Part shown: one piece after another, positions 54,939 through 64,000 of the stretch
Layout: each line of letters begins with the position of its first letter
Numbering within the stretch: the stretch's first letter is position 1
From: Obelidium mucronatum
Lineage: Eukaryota; Chytridiomycota; Chytridiomycetes; Chytridiales; Chytriomycetaceae
Assembly: GCA_025765595.1 (NCBI GenBank)
Contig: JAIVFH010000012.1
Coordinates: 62,001-126,000 of the forward strand
Direction: 5' to 3'
DNA: 64,000 nucleotides
Notes under the pieces: generated by a model
The model's database searches: none
What the model was told of the DNA's origin: nothing
Seen by the model: only the letters and a program-made list of their open reading frames with translations
Program-made: the position numbers and the translations under genes

Positions 54939-57900
54939 TTACAACATGACGGCCACAGATGGAACTACACAAATTGCGACGATTACCGGCAATGAAATCC
55001 AAAAGATTGGGATGGAATAAGAGTCTGCGTACGTCCCCTTGACACTTCCGAAAGATATGCTCTCAATAATGATTGCCCCAAGAACAAAGACAATCACACT
55101 GAGAATAATCATCAGCCAAGTTACCCACACCCATCGATGCGTAACAATAGCAAGTTTGGCAAACACGACAGCCATAATAACGTTGGAAAAGATGAATGTC
55201 ATCATCCAGTAACCAATGCATCGACCGCCTGGCCCACCGATATCACCATCGCCCAACATCAAATATACGCTGTAAAATACAACTTGATAATGACTTGCAG
55301 GTTAGCAACCCCCATCCAACAGAGAAAAAGAGTATTACCTAGCGAATGCCAAACAGAATCAAGCAAGACCCCAATAAACAACGTCCAGTTCCAGTACAAC
55401 CCATCTCTACATTGGTAGTACAGTTGTGGAATTTTCTCGGCTATATCATCCGACACGTCTTGCTCGAAAACTCCCAAAAGCAATGGTGGAACGGAGGAGT
55501 AGAACAAGTTAAACCACGTCATGAAAAATTCTTCATAAATAACCTATTGTGTTAAAGTTAGATCTGCTGGGTGTAATTTTAGAATCAAGAGAAAAGACAA
55601 ACCTGCCCACACCAAACGCTGTAGAATCCAAACAAGAACTGTGGAGTAATAAACGCAATATTCTTGTAAAAGTTGTAAAGCATGAGTGATGACAACCGTT
55701 GATAACTGTTCCTCCCGTGAACAACAAGCAGCCGTTTAAGAAATCGGAATTCAGCAAAAGAAAAGTCCGATGATCGAACTGCTTGAGTTCCTTCACGTCC
55801 AATAATACCGACACCGACATGAGCCGACATGATCATAGGTACATCGTTGGCTCCATCACCAATCGCCAAAGTCATTTTGTTCAATCCCAACTTCACCATA
55901 TTTACCACCATTGATTTCTGAAGCGGTGTTACTCGACAGCAAATAACAGAACGGCATCTAATTCCCACTGCGACCATCTTCTTCTCATGGTTTCCGGCAA
56001 AAACATGTCCCAAAGAAAGACCATCTACAACCAGAGTAAAACCTTGGTCCTCCTTGTCCTTGTTTTCATCCATCTGTCGCTGCAAATCATCCAACATGAC
56101 TCCACATTCTGGGACAGTTTTTGAGTTCAACTTGAACACAGTCATCCCCGGTTGAATCAATTTGGAACTCTGACCAATATTAATTGCCGTTTCCTGCTTG
56201 TCACCCGTCAAAAGCCAGACCTTAATTCCACACTTTAACAAGAAGGCGATCGTTTCCGGAACTTCATCCTGCAAGCGGTCTTCAATAGCCGTGCATCCCA
56301 AGAGAGTCAGATCGTGCTCTACTTTTTCACAAGCAGCAGCCATTTTCAAGTCACGGTCCACAAGTGCGGTTTCAGCGGCTTCAAATGCATCTTTGAATGT
56401 GTGGTACAGGTCTTCTGATACTTCTCGGTATGAAATGCAAAGGGTACGCAATCCTGTGACACTAAAACCATGCAAGGCCTCCACGGCTGCCTCAATAGTT
56501 GCTGGGGAATTGGCGGCTGGATCCCGACTCAATCGTTCCATGATAATGTTATCAGCTCCTTTACAGTACAGGTGATATTTTCCTGTTTCTGGGTCTTTTA
56601 CGAGCACGGACATTCGCTTTCTGTCACTATTGAACTCCAGTGTGTGCAAGACTTCGAACACTTGCGGTGTTGCCACCCCTGTTTGGAGATCCGGAGTTGT
56701 GAATGTAACCGTAGATTTGGATCGGTTTGTGAGAAAAAATTTGCTTCGAGCAATCGCTTCAACAAGTGCGGTTTCATCGGGTGATTGAGATTCGTAAACC
56801 ATTTTTTGTGAGATTTCGTTGAAGGAAGGGATGACTCCGTGACAAAGAACCATAACCCGAGCGAAGAGGTCCATCTGTTTTCTCAGTTTGCTTGACGTGT
56901 TTGGAGCCTAAAACGTAAGAAAGGTTTTTTTTTAAGAATTTGGTCATTGTAGCCACAAAAACAGCTTACCCTCAACGCATCTCCAAAACAGCCTGGCCGT
57001 TCCATATCATCGAAGACATGGCCGTCTACGTACCACTTTGCCAAAATCATTTCATTTCTAGTCAGGGTACCCGTTTTATCTGAAAAAACGTATTCGATTG
57101 TAGCGAGATCTTCATTGAGGTTGGTGTTGTTGGCTTTCATGTGGACAATTTCAGGTTGCTCGTCAGGCGGGGCGCTGGCCGAAGGTTGACGTAATGAGGC
57201 CATCTTATTATCCCACATCATGAACATGCCTTGCATCAGGCGGTCCATTTCAACCATAATGAACAGAGAGATTGGAATTACATAGGTATACATTCCAAAG
57301 TAAGAAAAGAGGGCCCCAAGAAAGTTTGTTGTCTGAGGCGAATATGGGGTTAGACCAAGTTAGCATGCCTCAGTCAATAGCCAATTACCAATGAGTCAGT
57401 GTTTCCGCCATACAGGTACCAACGCGTGTTTGATCCAATCACAGTTTTGTAATCTTGATGCTCTAAAACAGTCGAGCCAAAGAGCAACACGGCATTGTAG
57501 ACAAACACACCCATGACAAACCAATTCAGATAACGCATCAACCGAGATTCTTTTTGAGGCGGTTTTTTCATGTTCATGATAATTTTGGTGTCAGAACCCG
57601 TGTACACAACACTCGCCCAAGCATATTCCGTGTTTCTAAGGACACTGCCACGAAGAAGGAGATGTGTCAAGGACAATGGAACAACCCCAGGTCCATCCAC
57701 AATCTGGCCTTCTCGCCGAGATTGATCCGTGTGCTTCTCTGGCTCAAAGAAGGAGCGACGGCGATCTGCACGGGCTCGCCCGGCACTGACCGTGTATTTC
57801 CCACGACCTTCAAATGAGAGCAAATTCTCATTTGGCTGTTCACACTGAATATGGAGATTGATTCTAATCACGTCTTCCAAAGTATTGTAATGAGTAAGAG

Positions 57901-58923
57901 CAGAGATGGCGGCACGTCGTTTTAAATTCGTTTCTCTGAAAACAAAATCAGTGGCTGGCTGATTTCATAACACGTTGAATCATGAACTAACCCATCCAAC
58001 TCGGCAGTTTCAATGAAGCAAGTACCATCTTCGTGCGCGCAAGAGATAATAATAGCGTCAACAGAGAGCTTCTCATTTTTAACGACCTTGATCAAGTCTC
58101 CCTTCATGAGATCTTGAGCTTTAATTTGCATTACCACACCTTCTCGGACGATAGTTTTTATCTGCCCGTTGGCTTCACAATCGCTTCGGTACCGTGCGTA
58201 ATCTTCAATGATATCCTTCAATGCAGCAAAGAAGAGAACCGTAAGCAGTGGAGATATTTGAGAGAATGGAGAGAGCGCTGCACTTCCATAGAGAACTGAT
58301 AGAGCACCCAGGAGGAAATAAATGTTGTAAAAGCGTCGGAACTAGTATGTATTTGGTTATACAAGGGGTTAGTAATGCAAATGAATGCCAAACGTTAACA
58401 AGTCCAAACAACAATTACTGCACCTGCCCATACAAAAAGAGAGGAATGAATGTTATAATGGTGTACTTTGTAGTCCTGATGTAGTTGTGTCCCTTCTTGA
58501 TCTGAGCGGGTGGCAGAGGAGTAAAGACCTCCCAGGCCACATCTTCGTCCTCGTTCCTTCTGAAGCCCTTGGGCATTTGGAACTTTATCTTCTTCTTTTC
58601 GTTCCTTTCCTGAGCTGGCTGTTCCATTCTTAAGGCTGGCTTCGGAGTTGAATTTGTCAAACGAGAGTACGAGGAGCCAGGCGGGAATTCAGACTTTTGA
58701 GACGAAGATGCAAGCGATGATCTGATTGGCGAAGAGAATGAGGGGGCTTTGGCGGCAGGCGGCGGGTAAGCGATGGTTGGGCTGATAGGAGGCAGACGAG
58801 GTTTCTTTTTCGAATGTTTACAAATTGTGAAGGAGATTGAAAATGGACAAATACCTTCGTTGCGGTAACTAGACTTGAGGTATCAGAGATATCGATTGGC
58901 CAGTGAGGATGGTGCTCTGACAT
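54939..58923 (-). CDS. P4-type ATPase (phospholipid flippase)
   Basis: Eight exons: 58923-58855, 58804-58424, 58341-57992, 57935-57389, 57332-56970, 56907-55603, 55543-55339 and 55293-54939. Motifs in order are QFRRFYNIYFLLG, TAELDGETNLKRRAAI, PISLFIMVEM, the phosphorylation site DKTGTLTRNEM, KGADNIIMERL, LTGDKQETAINIG and GDGANDVPMI, with TM segments in both halves. Flippases move aminophospholipids to the cytosolic leaflet of Golgi, endosome or plasma membrane. The exon sum is 3575 nt, one short of a multiple of three; the frame changes at an A3 run (55261-55263 on the + strand). The reading ends at TTGTAAGTTG, where a good splice donor overlaps the stop codon, so a further 3' exon may have been lost at the duplication junction at about 54893. 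Confidence 0.85.
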
Positions 58924-59153
58924 GGAGTCCAATCACAGCCAAACTACAGAACTGAGTGTTGTCTGACAATTCAGGCCATGCAGGCATGTTAAGATTAGAG
59001 TCTTAACTTCGATGAAATGCTGCATCCATGATCAGTTTAGTTTACCTAGATTAGACGAAGGCTTAATAATACAACAAAATGAATTTCAGAATTTGTGTCG
59101 AACATTCGAACCTTTAAGGAAATTATCTTAATTTTTAGTGTCCTTCTTTATTT

Positions 59154-59966
59154 TTATTGGATCACTTTACGCCTCATAGCTTCAACGACATATTCACGGT
59201 ATCCGAGCTTGAGTTTCAACAGCTTCAACAACCACGCATCGCTCCAATCAGAGAAGTCGCTCATCTCGTTAATATGCCGCACATAAAGCTCTCGTATTTC
59301 CGTTGAATAGAATCTGAATATAAGCTCCAATTGTCCCCACGCTTCAATTTCCATTTGGTCCAAAGGAAGTCCTTTCCCATCTGCGTGCAAGAAATCCTTC
59401 ACAATTCCAACAGTATGTGCTAGAAATGCAACGCGCCCAGCTTCCCAGGCCTTCCGTCGGTCGAACAGACCATTATTATCCCCCAGATTCGGCACAATCA
59501 AGCCTTCGGCAACATCAATGAAATGTGTCCATATTCCCCGAACAACTTGATTTGCAAGTGGTGCAGAATAAATTGTCTCGGCAATGACCGCCAGATTTCC
59601 ATCAATAAAGTAGAGCAAAGGAGACAGCTTATTATCTACGGACCTTGTGGTTGGTTTTTGTTTGGACGAAAGAGGCGTCTGGAGGTTCGCGATTGTTTCC
59701 TTTGACGCGAAAAGCGTTGCAATATTGTTTGCAATAATCACGCTTTGCTTGTATCCAGCTGAAGCATCTCTTAGCCGCTGGCGCAGGTCAACGCAAAGCT
59801 GTATGTTTTTTTGAGAATGATGAGTTTAGTATCTGCCAACAGACGAAAGCAGTACCTTGTCGACTATGAAGTTAACAGAGTCATGAAGCGCCAAATCTAC
59901 AACATAAACCAATCTACTTCTCAAAATTTCCGAAACAAGCCCCTGTTTGATTACAAGTTGCAGTGT
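59154..59966 (-). pseudogene. Munc13-like MUN/MHD2 domain gene, 5' cut by retrotransposon
   Basis: Exons 59966-59856 and 59798-59154 (57-nt intron). The text LSPLLYFIDGNLAVIAETIY ... LAHTVGIVKDFLHADGKGLP LDQME matches the C-terminal MHD2 half of Munc13/BAP3-type MUN proteins, which act in vesicle docking at SNAREs. Reading upstream ends abruptly at the terminal repeat of the DIRS-like element. The rest of the gene may lie beyond the right edge of the window or be lost. Confidence 0.7.
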
Positions 59967-60010
59967 ACCAATAAAGTCATACTTGTTCAGTTATGTGAAG
60001 ACCGACGCTC
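59966..60010 (-). repeat. 45-bp terminal direct repeat, outer copy
   Basis: TACCAATAAAGTCATACTTG and the following bases to GACGCTC are identical to 60353-60397. This copy abuts the MUN gene. Confidence 0.88.
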
Positions 60011-60039
60011 CCCGGAGGAGTCCCCGCGGGAGCGTCGGT
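60001..60039. other. GC-rich hairpin at the retrotransposon end
   Basis: ACCGACGCTCCC (60001-60012) pairs perfectly with GGGAGCGTCGGT (60028-60039), giving a 12-bp stem with a 15-nt loop. The first arm starts inside the 45-bp repeat. Confidence 0.85.
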
Positions 60040-60352
60040 GGCCTGCACTGAACAGCAGGCCAGACTTTATTTACGTATTCTACAGAAATCAGAAAACCCG
60101 TGTTACCGGGAGAGGGGTTGTGGGAATTTTGAGTGCGTGAGGGCTGGCAGAGCCAGCTGAGGAATAAAGTCTGGGGTGCTGTTCAGGGCGGGCCACGGAG
60201 AAAGGGTGGATTGAGGGTGGGTCGCTCGCCCGCGCTGCGGGGGTTGGAAAAAGGAAAATGCTGTAAATTGGTAATTTACGGCTTTTCCAGGCTTGACTGG
60301 CGGGATCTCTCAATATATCAATCCCGCACAGTCAACCCTCAAACGCGTATTA

Positions 60353-60397
60353 TACCAATAAAGTCATACTTGTTCAGTTATGTGAAGACCGACGCTC
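60353..60397 (-). repeat. 45-bp direct repeat, inner copy
   Basis: Second copy of the 59966-60010 repeat, between the outer end and the recombinase gene, as in split direct repeats. Apart from these repeats and a hairpin, 60040-60467 holds no coding sequence. Confidence 0.88.
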
Positions 60398-60467
60398 TGT
60401 GTCGGAGCCTGTGCTGAAAAAGGGGCCATAACTGAAGAGAAGGTGGGATTTATTGGTGTAGAGGGTG

Positions 60468-61844
60468 TCATACAAAGTACGAATACTGGGTAATGTTTGT
60501 GAGCCACTCATGTGTGGTGGTAATTGGGTCCTGGCCCTCGCCTGCATGTGCCGCTGCTATGGCAAACTGGCTGTAGTGTTTGGCGGATTCTGGTGAACGC
60601 CAACCGCCTGCAGCCATGACAATTGCATTGCTCTCGCTTTCGAGGGCGGCAGAAATGGCGTTCTCCACGCGAAAGCCATATAGGGTTTCACCATTGAAGG
60701 CGTCCAGTTCTTTGAGGCAGCTTTGGAAGTCACGCACAAAGCTGTCTGGATCGGCATGTGGGCGGGGGTTTGCTGGTCCATGCCGCATGTTGAAGAATAC
60801 AAAGGGATGGCCAAAAGTGAGGTTGGCATCACAGAGAGCGCAGTCCCTGGTGTATAGGCGCAGGGCTTCCAAGAAGCCTGCGTCTTGGATCGTGAAGCGG
60901 TCGGGGGTCTTGACAGAGGCTGTCTTGCCTGCCACCATGGTGACTAGGATGCCGGAGTGGTCAGGTAGCCAAAGGAAAGTGGAGGTGCGAAGCCTGGCTA
61001 GGTCACCTGGGCGCCTCCCTGAGGTCTGGCACATAAGTAGGAAACACCAGAACTGGCGCCAGCGAAGGTGCTCCCAGGGGGAGTGGTTTGGGTCAGACAG
61101 TCTTGGTCTGATGAGAGAGAAGATGGATCCCAGGGTGTGTGGTGGGATGGGGGGTGCTTGGAGAGGTGTTACGCTGTGGGTGTTAGCTTCTTTGAAGAGC
61201 CTGTCCACGTGGTGTCGGACTAGTTTGGCGTCAGCTGGGTTGCCTGAGCCTTTGCGTGGGTCCCATGGGCCAATAAGACCAGAGTCGGTGAGGGCGGTGC
61301 GCAGCTTGCTTGCTGCCCCTTGGATGGAGCTTGGGGCGGCCTTGATGTGGCAGACTGTAGGGTCGCATTCTGCAAAGGTGCGCTTTCCCACTCGGGCGGA
61401 GTTGTGCCGGTTGCAGGAGTCGCCGTGGTACTGGGTGCGGCCCTTCAGCTCTTTTGAGATGAGGTAATCCACCACATCTGTGGGCGCAGCGGCGCGTATG
61501 TCAGTGGCAGGGCGCGCTGAGCGGGAGGCCAGGAAAGAGGTGAAGTGGTGGAGCTCTGCGGCGGCTGGCGTGGGGATGGATGGTAGAGTGGCATGTAGTG
61601 CTGCACGGCGAGCAGCAATGTAGAGCTCGTTGACCTCTACTCTGGGCACGTCTTCCGCAAAGGTGGAGAGTTGTGAGCCACATTGCATGCAGAAACGGGC
61701 GAGGCGCGGGTTTTCGCGACCACAGTCGCGGCAGCAGATGTCCTCGTCAGGTGACAGGGAGCAGCGTACGCACAAGGTTATGGTTGGTGCGCCCTGAAGG
61801 GACTGGGTTAGCGAACACGATTTTATTGGAGAATGAAGCACCAC
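60468..61844 (-). CDS. Tyrosine recombinase of the DIRS-like element
   Basis: A 458-residue frame overlaps the RT frame by about 22 bases. The N-terminus has paired zinc-ribbon cysteines (CVRCSLSPDEDICCRDCG ... FCMQCG). The catalytic domain shows the first arginine (SGRRPGDLARLR) and ends in GGWRSPESAKHYSQF with the probable nucleophile Tyr. The usual HxxR reads YGFR here, a His-to-Tyr change that may be lineage-specific or inactivating. No ATG lies at the frame's opening, so translation may depend on coupling or frameshifting from the RT frame. Confidence 0.8.
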   Translation of the reverse strand: MVLHSPIKSCSLTQSLQGAPTITLCVRCSLSPDEDICCRDCGRENPRLARFCMQCGSQLSTFAEDVPRVEVNELYIAARRAALHATLPSIPTPAAAELHHFTSFLASRSARPATDIRAAAPTDVVDYLISKELKGRTQYHGDSCNRHNSARVGKRTFAECDPTVCHIKAAPSSIQGAASKLRTALTDSGLIGPWDPRKGSGNPADAKLVRHHVDRLFKEANTHSVTPLQAPPIPPHTLGSIFSLIRPRLSDPNHSPWEHLRWRQFWCFLLMCQTSGRRPGDLARLRTSTFLWLPDHSGILVTMVAGKTASVKTPDRFTIQDAGFLEALRLYTRDCALCDANLTFGHPFVFFNMRHGPANPRPHADPDSFVRDFQSCLKELDAFNGETLYGFRVENAISAALESESNAIVMAAGGWRSPESAKHYSQFAIAAAHAGEGQDPITTTHEWLTNITQYSYFV

Positions 61845-63676
61845 AAGTTGTAGGGGTTGGGGATGTCCGTGATGGACTTGGATGGTGGGTGGTAGCCGCT
61901 GATGTGGCCTATGGCGCCCTTAGGGGCTAGGAAGGCCTTGTGGACTGCCTTTTGGTTGAGCTGGGCCCACCAGCTGTCCATCATCTCGGGGACCACCAAG
62001 GCTGCGGCGGCATGTGATTGCAGTAGGTATTGGACCGCTGGTGCAATCATGGAGAATGGGGGGAAGACATAGGCTACGTCTGTCCGGCGGAGGGAGACTG
62101 AGAGCAGGTTGGTTCCTGTTGCTCCTGGAGATTCGTATCGGCTGTAAAAGCGCGGGAGCTTGGTGTTGCTGGAGGACGCCATGCCGTCGAGGTTGCATTC
62201 TCTTCCTATAGCGGACATGGTGATGGCTTGTACCCTCTGAAATGTGGATTGGGAAAGCCGGTAGTCATTCCGTGGATCCTCCCGGGTGATTCCATCTGCG
62301 ACGTCATTCTCCTCTGAGCGGAGGTGGTGGATGATGAGTTTGCAATTGATGTGGCGGCAGAGGCGCCAGATGAGGGTGAGGAAGCCATTGATGGTTGGAG
62401 AAGTTGAAGAGCCCTTGTTGAGGCAGTGTACCGCAACCATGCTGTCTAGCCAGACATCAACCCATTTGTTGTGTAGCTCATCCTTGAATTGGCAAAGAGC
62501 AGCGAACAAGGCAAAGACTTCGCGGGCGTTGATGGATACACCTGCGCTGGGGAGAAGGTAGTCAGGGACCTCCTCTCCTTCGTGGCGAGTGCCACCCTCG
62601 GTGACCAGGACGCCACCATGGCGGTTGTCATTGGCGTCCGTGTTGAGTTTGGGTCTAGCATCAATGGTGACATGCATGGGTGAGAGCCACTCAGCGCCAC
62701 GCCAGTGTTCGGGGTGGGAAGGGTCTACACACAGCCATTCCTGGAGCTCGGTTCGTAGGAGAGGCGAGATGGGGATCGAACGGCCTCTGGTCTGGGACGA
62801 CAGGGCTGTGTACTGGTGGCGTGTGAAAGCCATGCCGCCCTGGAGGGCAAAGGACAGATGAACGCATTTGCCCACAAATGATTCGAGGGCAGCGTATTGG
62901 ACAGTGGGTTGGTGGATGAAGGAATGGAGGAGCGTCAAGAAGCGGGCCCGTTTGTCTGCCGGGAGCTCGAGGCGCCGCTCCAACAGCATGAGTATAAAGC
63001 CCAGGTACCTGGGGGTGGATGATGGTAGGACTTGGGACTTGCGGCCAAAGAATAGGCCCAGTTCAGTGCCCAGGATCAAAAGGACATAGACAGAGTTGCT
63101 GACTCGTTCAGATGGCGAATTGGCACCCAGGAGTTCTCCCAGGCCGAAATCGTCAAAGAATACCATCAGTGGCATGTTGTAGGAGCGCAGGTAGCGGACA
63201 ATTGCATCAGTGAGGATGAAGCAGACAAAGGAGGCGCTGTTCCAGCCAAATACGAGGACTGTGGAGACAAAGAATGTCCAGATCCCGTTTCGTTTCCAAC
63301 GGAAACCAAAGTACTTTTGGGAACTGGGGGCGAGGCGGAAGTTGTAGTAGCATGCCTTGACGTCTACTACTGCCATGTGTGTGCCGATCCATTGGCTGAG
63401 TTGGCGGAGCGACTCGGGGTGGTGGGAGGGTGCAACTGTGCATTCATTTAGGCGGCGAAGGTCAGCAATTCGGCGCGGCTTGGTGGGCTCAACGCCGATG
63501 GGGTAAACCACATGTGGTGGGTTGGTTGTGTCGCATGGGCCCAATGGAATGCAGGCGCCGGAGCGGAGGTCATTCTCAAGCTCAGTGCTGAGGAATGCTG
63601 TTAGGTGGGGTGGGGTTGTCTTGAAAGAGTTTGGGAGGGCGGGCGTCAGACTTCCAGAAGTCATTGATGTCCACAC
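61823..63676 (-). CDS. Reverse transcriptase-RNase H polyprotein of the DIRS-like element
   Basis: RT motifs include RRIADLRRLNECT, VVDVKACYYNFRLAP, FGWNSASFVCFILTDAIV and the catalytic FFDDFGLG (FFDD in place of the common YxDD). An RNase H-type stretch follows (HVTIDARPKLNTDANDNRHG GV ... VFALFAALCQF ... DVWLDSMVAVHCLNKG). The C-terminal FYSRYESPGATGTNLLSVSL ... VVPEMMDSWWAQL segment is typical of DIRS/Ngaro RT proteins just before the recombinase. The frame is uninterrupted. The first in-frame ATG is near 63664. Confidence 0.85.
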   Translation of the reverse strand: MWTSMTSGSLTPALPNSFKTTPPHLTAFLSTELENDLRSGACIPLGPCDTTNPPHVVYPIGVEPTKPRRIADLRRLNECTVAPSHHPESLRQLSQWIGTHMAVVDVKACYYNFRLAPSSQKYFGFRWKRNGIWTFFVSTVLVFGWNSASFVCFILTDAIVRYLRSYNMPLMVFFDDFGLGELLGANSPSERVSNSVYVLLILGTELGLFFGRKSQVLPSSTPRYLGFILMLLERRLELPADKRARFLTLLHSFIHQPTVQYAALESFVGKCVHLSFALQGGMAFTRHQYTALSSQTRGRSIPISPLLRTELQEWLCVDPSHPEHWRGAEWLSPMHVTIDARPKLNTDANDNRHGGVLVTEGGTRHEGEEVPDYLLPSAGVSINAREVFALFAALCQFKDELHNKWVDVWLDSMVAVHCLNKGSSTSPTINGFLTLIWRLCRHINCKLIIHHLRSEENDVADGITREDPRNDYRLSQSTFQRVQAITMSAIGRECNLDGMASSSNTKLPRFYSRYESPGATGTNLLSVSLRRTDVAYVFPPFSMIAPAVQYLLQSHAAAALVVPEMMDSWWAQLNQKAVHKAFLAPKGAIGHISGYHPPSKSITDIPNPYNLWCFILQ

Positions 63677-63926
63677 CGTGTTCTACAATCTTGAGGATCA
63701 GCTTCTCATGAGGGGAGAAGGCAGCTACCTTGCGCCAGGTTTCCAGGCGCGAGGCATCAACATTTCCTGCACGGAAGGCGTCGGGGCTCGGTAGGAACAG
63801 GTTGGCAGGGTTGCCGGATGCTCGGCCGGCCAGGACCTCTGCAATTGGGGGGTCGGGTGGGACTGGGTCCTTTGATATGGCATTGTCGCCAAAAATACGT
63901 TGGAAGATGACACTATTTGGAATAGT
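63582..63926 (-). CDS. ORF1 (Gag-like) 3' exon of the DIRS-like element, partial
   Basis: The frame opens right after a good acceptor (CTTTCCTAG ending at 63927) and runs IFQRIFGDNAISKDPVPPDP ... HEKLILKIVEHGVDINDFWK to a stop at 63582-63584. It overlaps the RT frame. The protein sense passes from this frame to the RT frame near CTCTTTCAAG (about 63625), which needs a +1 shift. The 5' part lies outside the window or in an upstream exon. Confidence 0.5.
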   Translation of the reverse strand, partial: TIPNSVIFQRIFGDNAISKDPVPPDPPIAEVLAGRASGNPANLFLPSPDAFRAGNVDASRLETWRKVAAFSPHEKLILKIVEHGVDINDFWKSDARPPKLFQDNPTPPNSIPQH

Positions 63927-64000
63927 CTAGGAAAGGCAGTTAACAAATGCACAAAGAAGTGGCCAGTAGAGGGCTTTATTTGGGGAGGACGGTTGGGGAA

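Larger units (their letters stand above)
59966..64000 (-). mobile_element. DIRS-like tyrosine-recombinase retrotransposon (partial)
   Basis: Coding order on the minus strand is ORF1, reverse transcriptase/RNase H, then tyrosine recombinase, the order of DIRS/Ngaro/PAT elements. No integrase or long terminal repeats are seen. The 3' end carries two 45-bp direct repeats about 390 bp apart, consistent with split direct repeats. The 5' end lies outside the window. No target duplication is visible at the one end available, as expected for this order. Confidence 0.85.

Overview
This window is eukaryotic, most likely from a zoosporic (chytrid-type) fungus. The genes carry short introns of 45-108 nt with GTRAGT-like donors and CAG/TAG acceptors. 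The gene set is fungal: a chitin deacetylase with a hydrophobic C-terminal tail, a SWI3/RSC8 subunit, a Frm2/Hbn1-type nitroreductase, a TPR plus DUF4470 protein, a P4-ATPase and a Munc13-like MUN protein. Placing it among chytrids is an inference from the tropomodulin-like gene, the DIRS-like element and the GC-hairpin repeats.

Region by region. At 1-11.1 kb there is one very large minus-strand gene with a tropomodulin-like LRR cap at its N-terminus. It is followed by tandem copies of a 1418-bp unit (450 codons plus its own 68-nt intron), with a non-repeat exon at 4.4-5.7 kb; it runs off the left edge. At 11.3-21.8 kb lie compact ordinary genes: an acidic nuclear-type protein, a chitin deacetylase containing a 6-nt microexon, a SWI3 homologue, a small membrane protein, a nitroreductase, an FMN reductase and an unrecognised protein. 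At 22.39-27.40 kb sits an apparently young DNA transposon with 402-bp terminal inverted repeats and a 9-bp target duplication; it carries a RecQ-like helicase and a DUF6589-like protein, and it landed 56 bp before the start codon of a PAS/eIF2-alpha-type kinase gene (27.5-31.8 kb).

At 33.1-54.9 kb there is a rearranged tandem segmental duplication. The first unit holds a PH-domain gene, a BTB-like coiled-coil gene, a Ski3-like fragment, a 231-bp satellite array and a TPR/DUF4470 gene. The second unit repeats this order as a truncated PH pseudogene, a divergent BTB-like paralogue, a 267/268-bp satellite array and a collapsed DUF4470 fragment. Both PH copies hold a GC-hairpin array in the same intron. 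The two satellites and their flanking cassettes share a conserved 20-nt core inside stems that show covariation. At 54.9-58.9 kb is a P4-ATPase whose 3' end abuts the duplication junction. At 59.2-64 kb a DIRS-like tyrosine-recombinase retrotransposon interrupts a MUN-domain gene and runs off the right edge.

Several good reading frames are broken by single-base indels, mostly in homopolymers (about 4680, 45436, 49780, 55261, and clusters inside the 1418-bp repeats). In three spliced genes the summed exon length is off by exactly the one base predicted. I therefore think residual consensus errors are likelier than real decay, but only reads can decide. Gene models are my own reading of splice sites and conserved motifs; no homology search was run.
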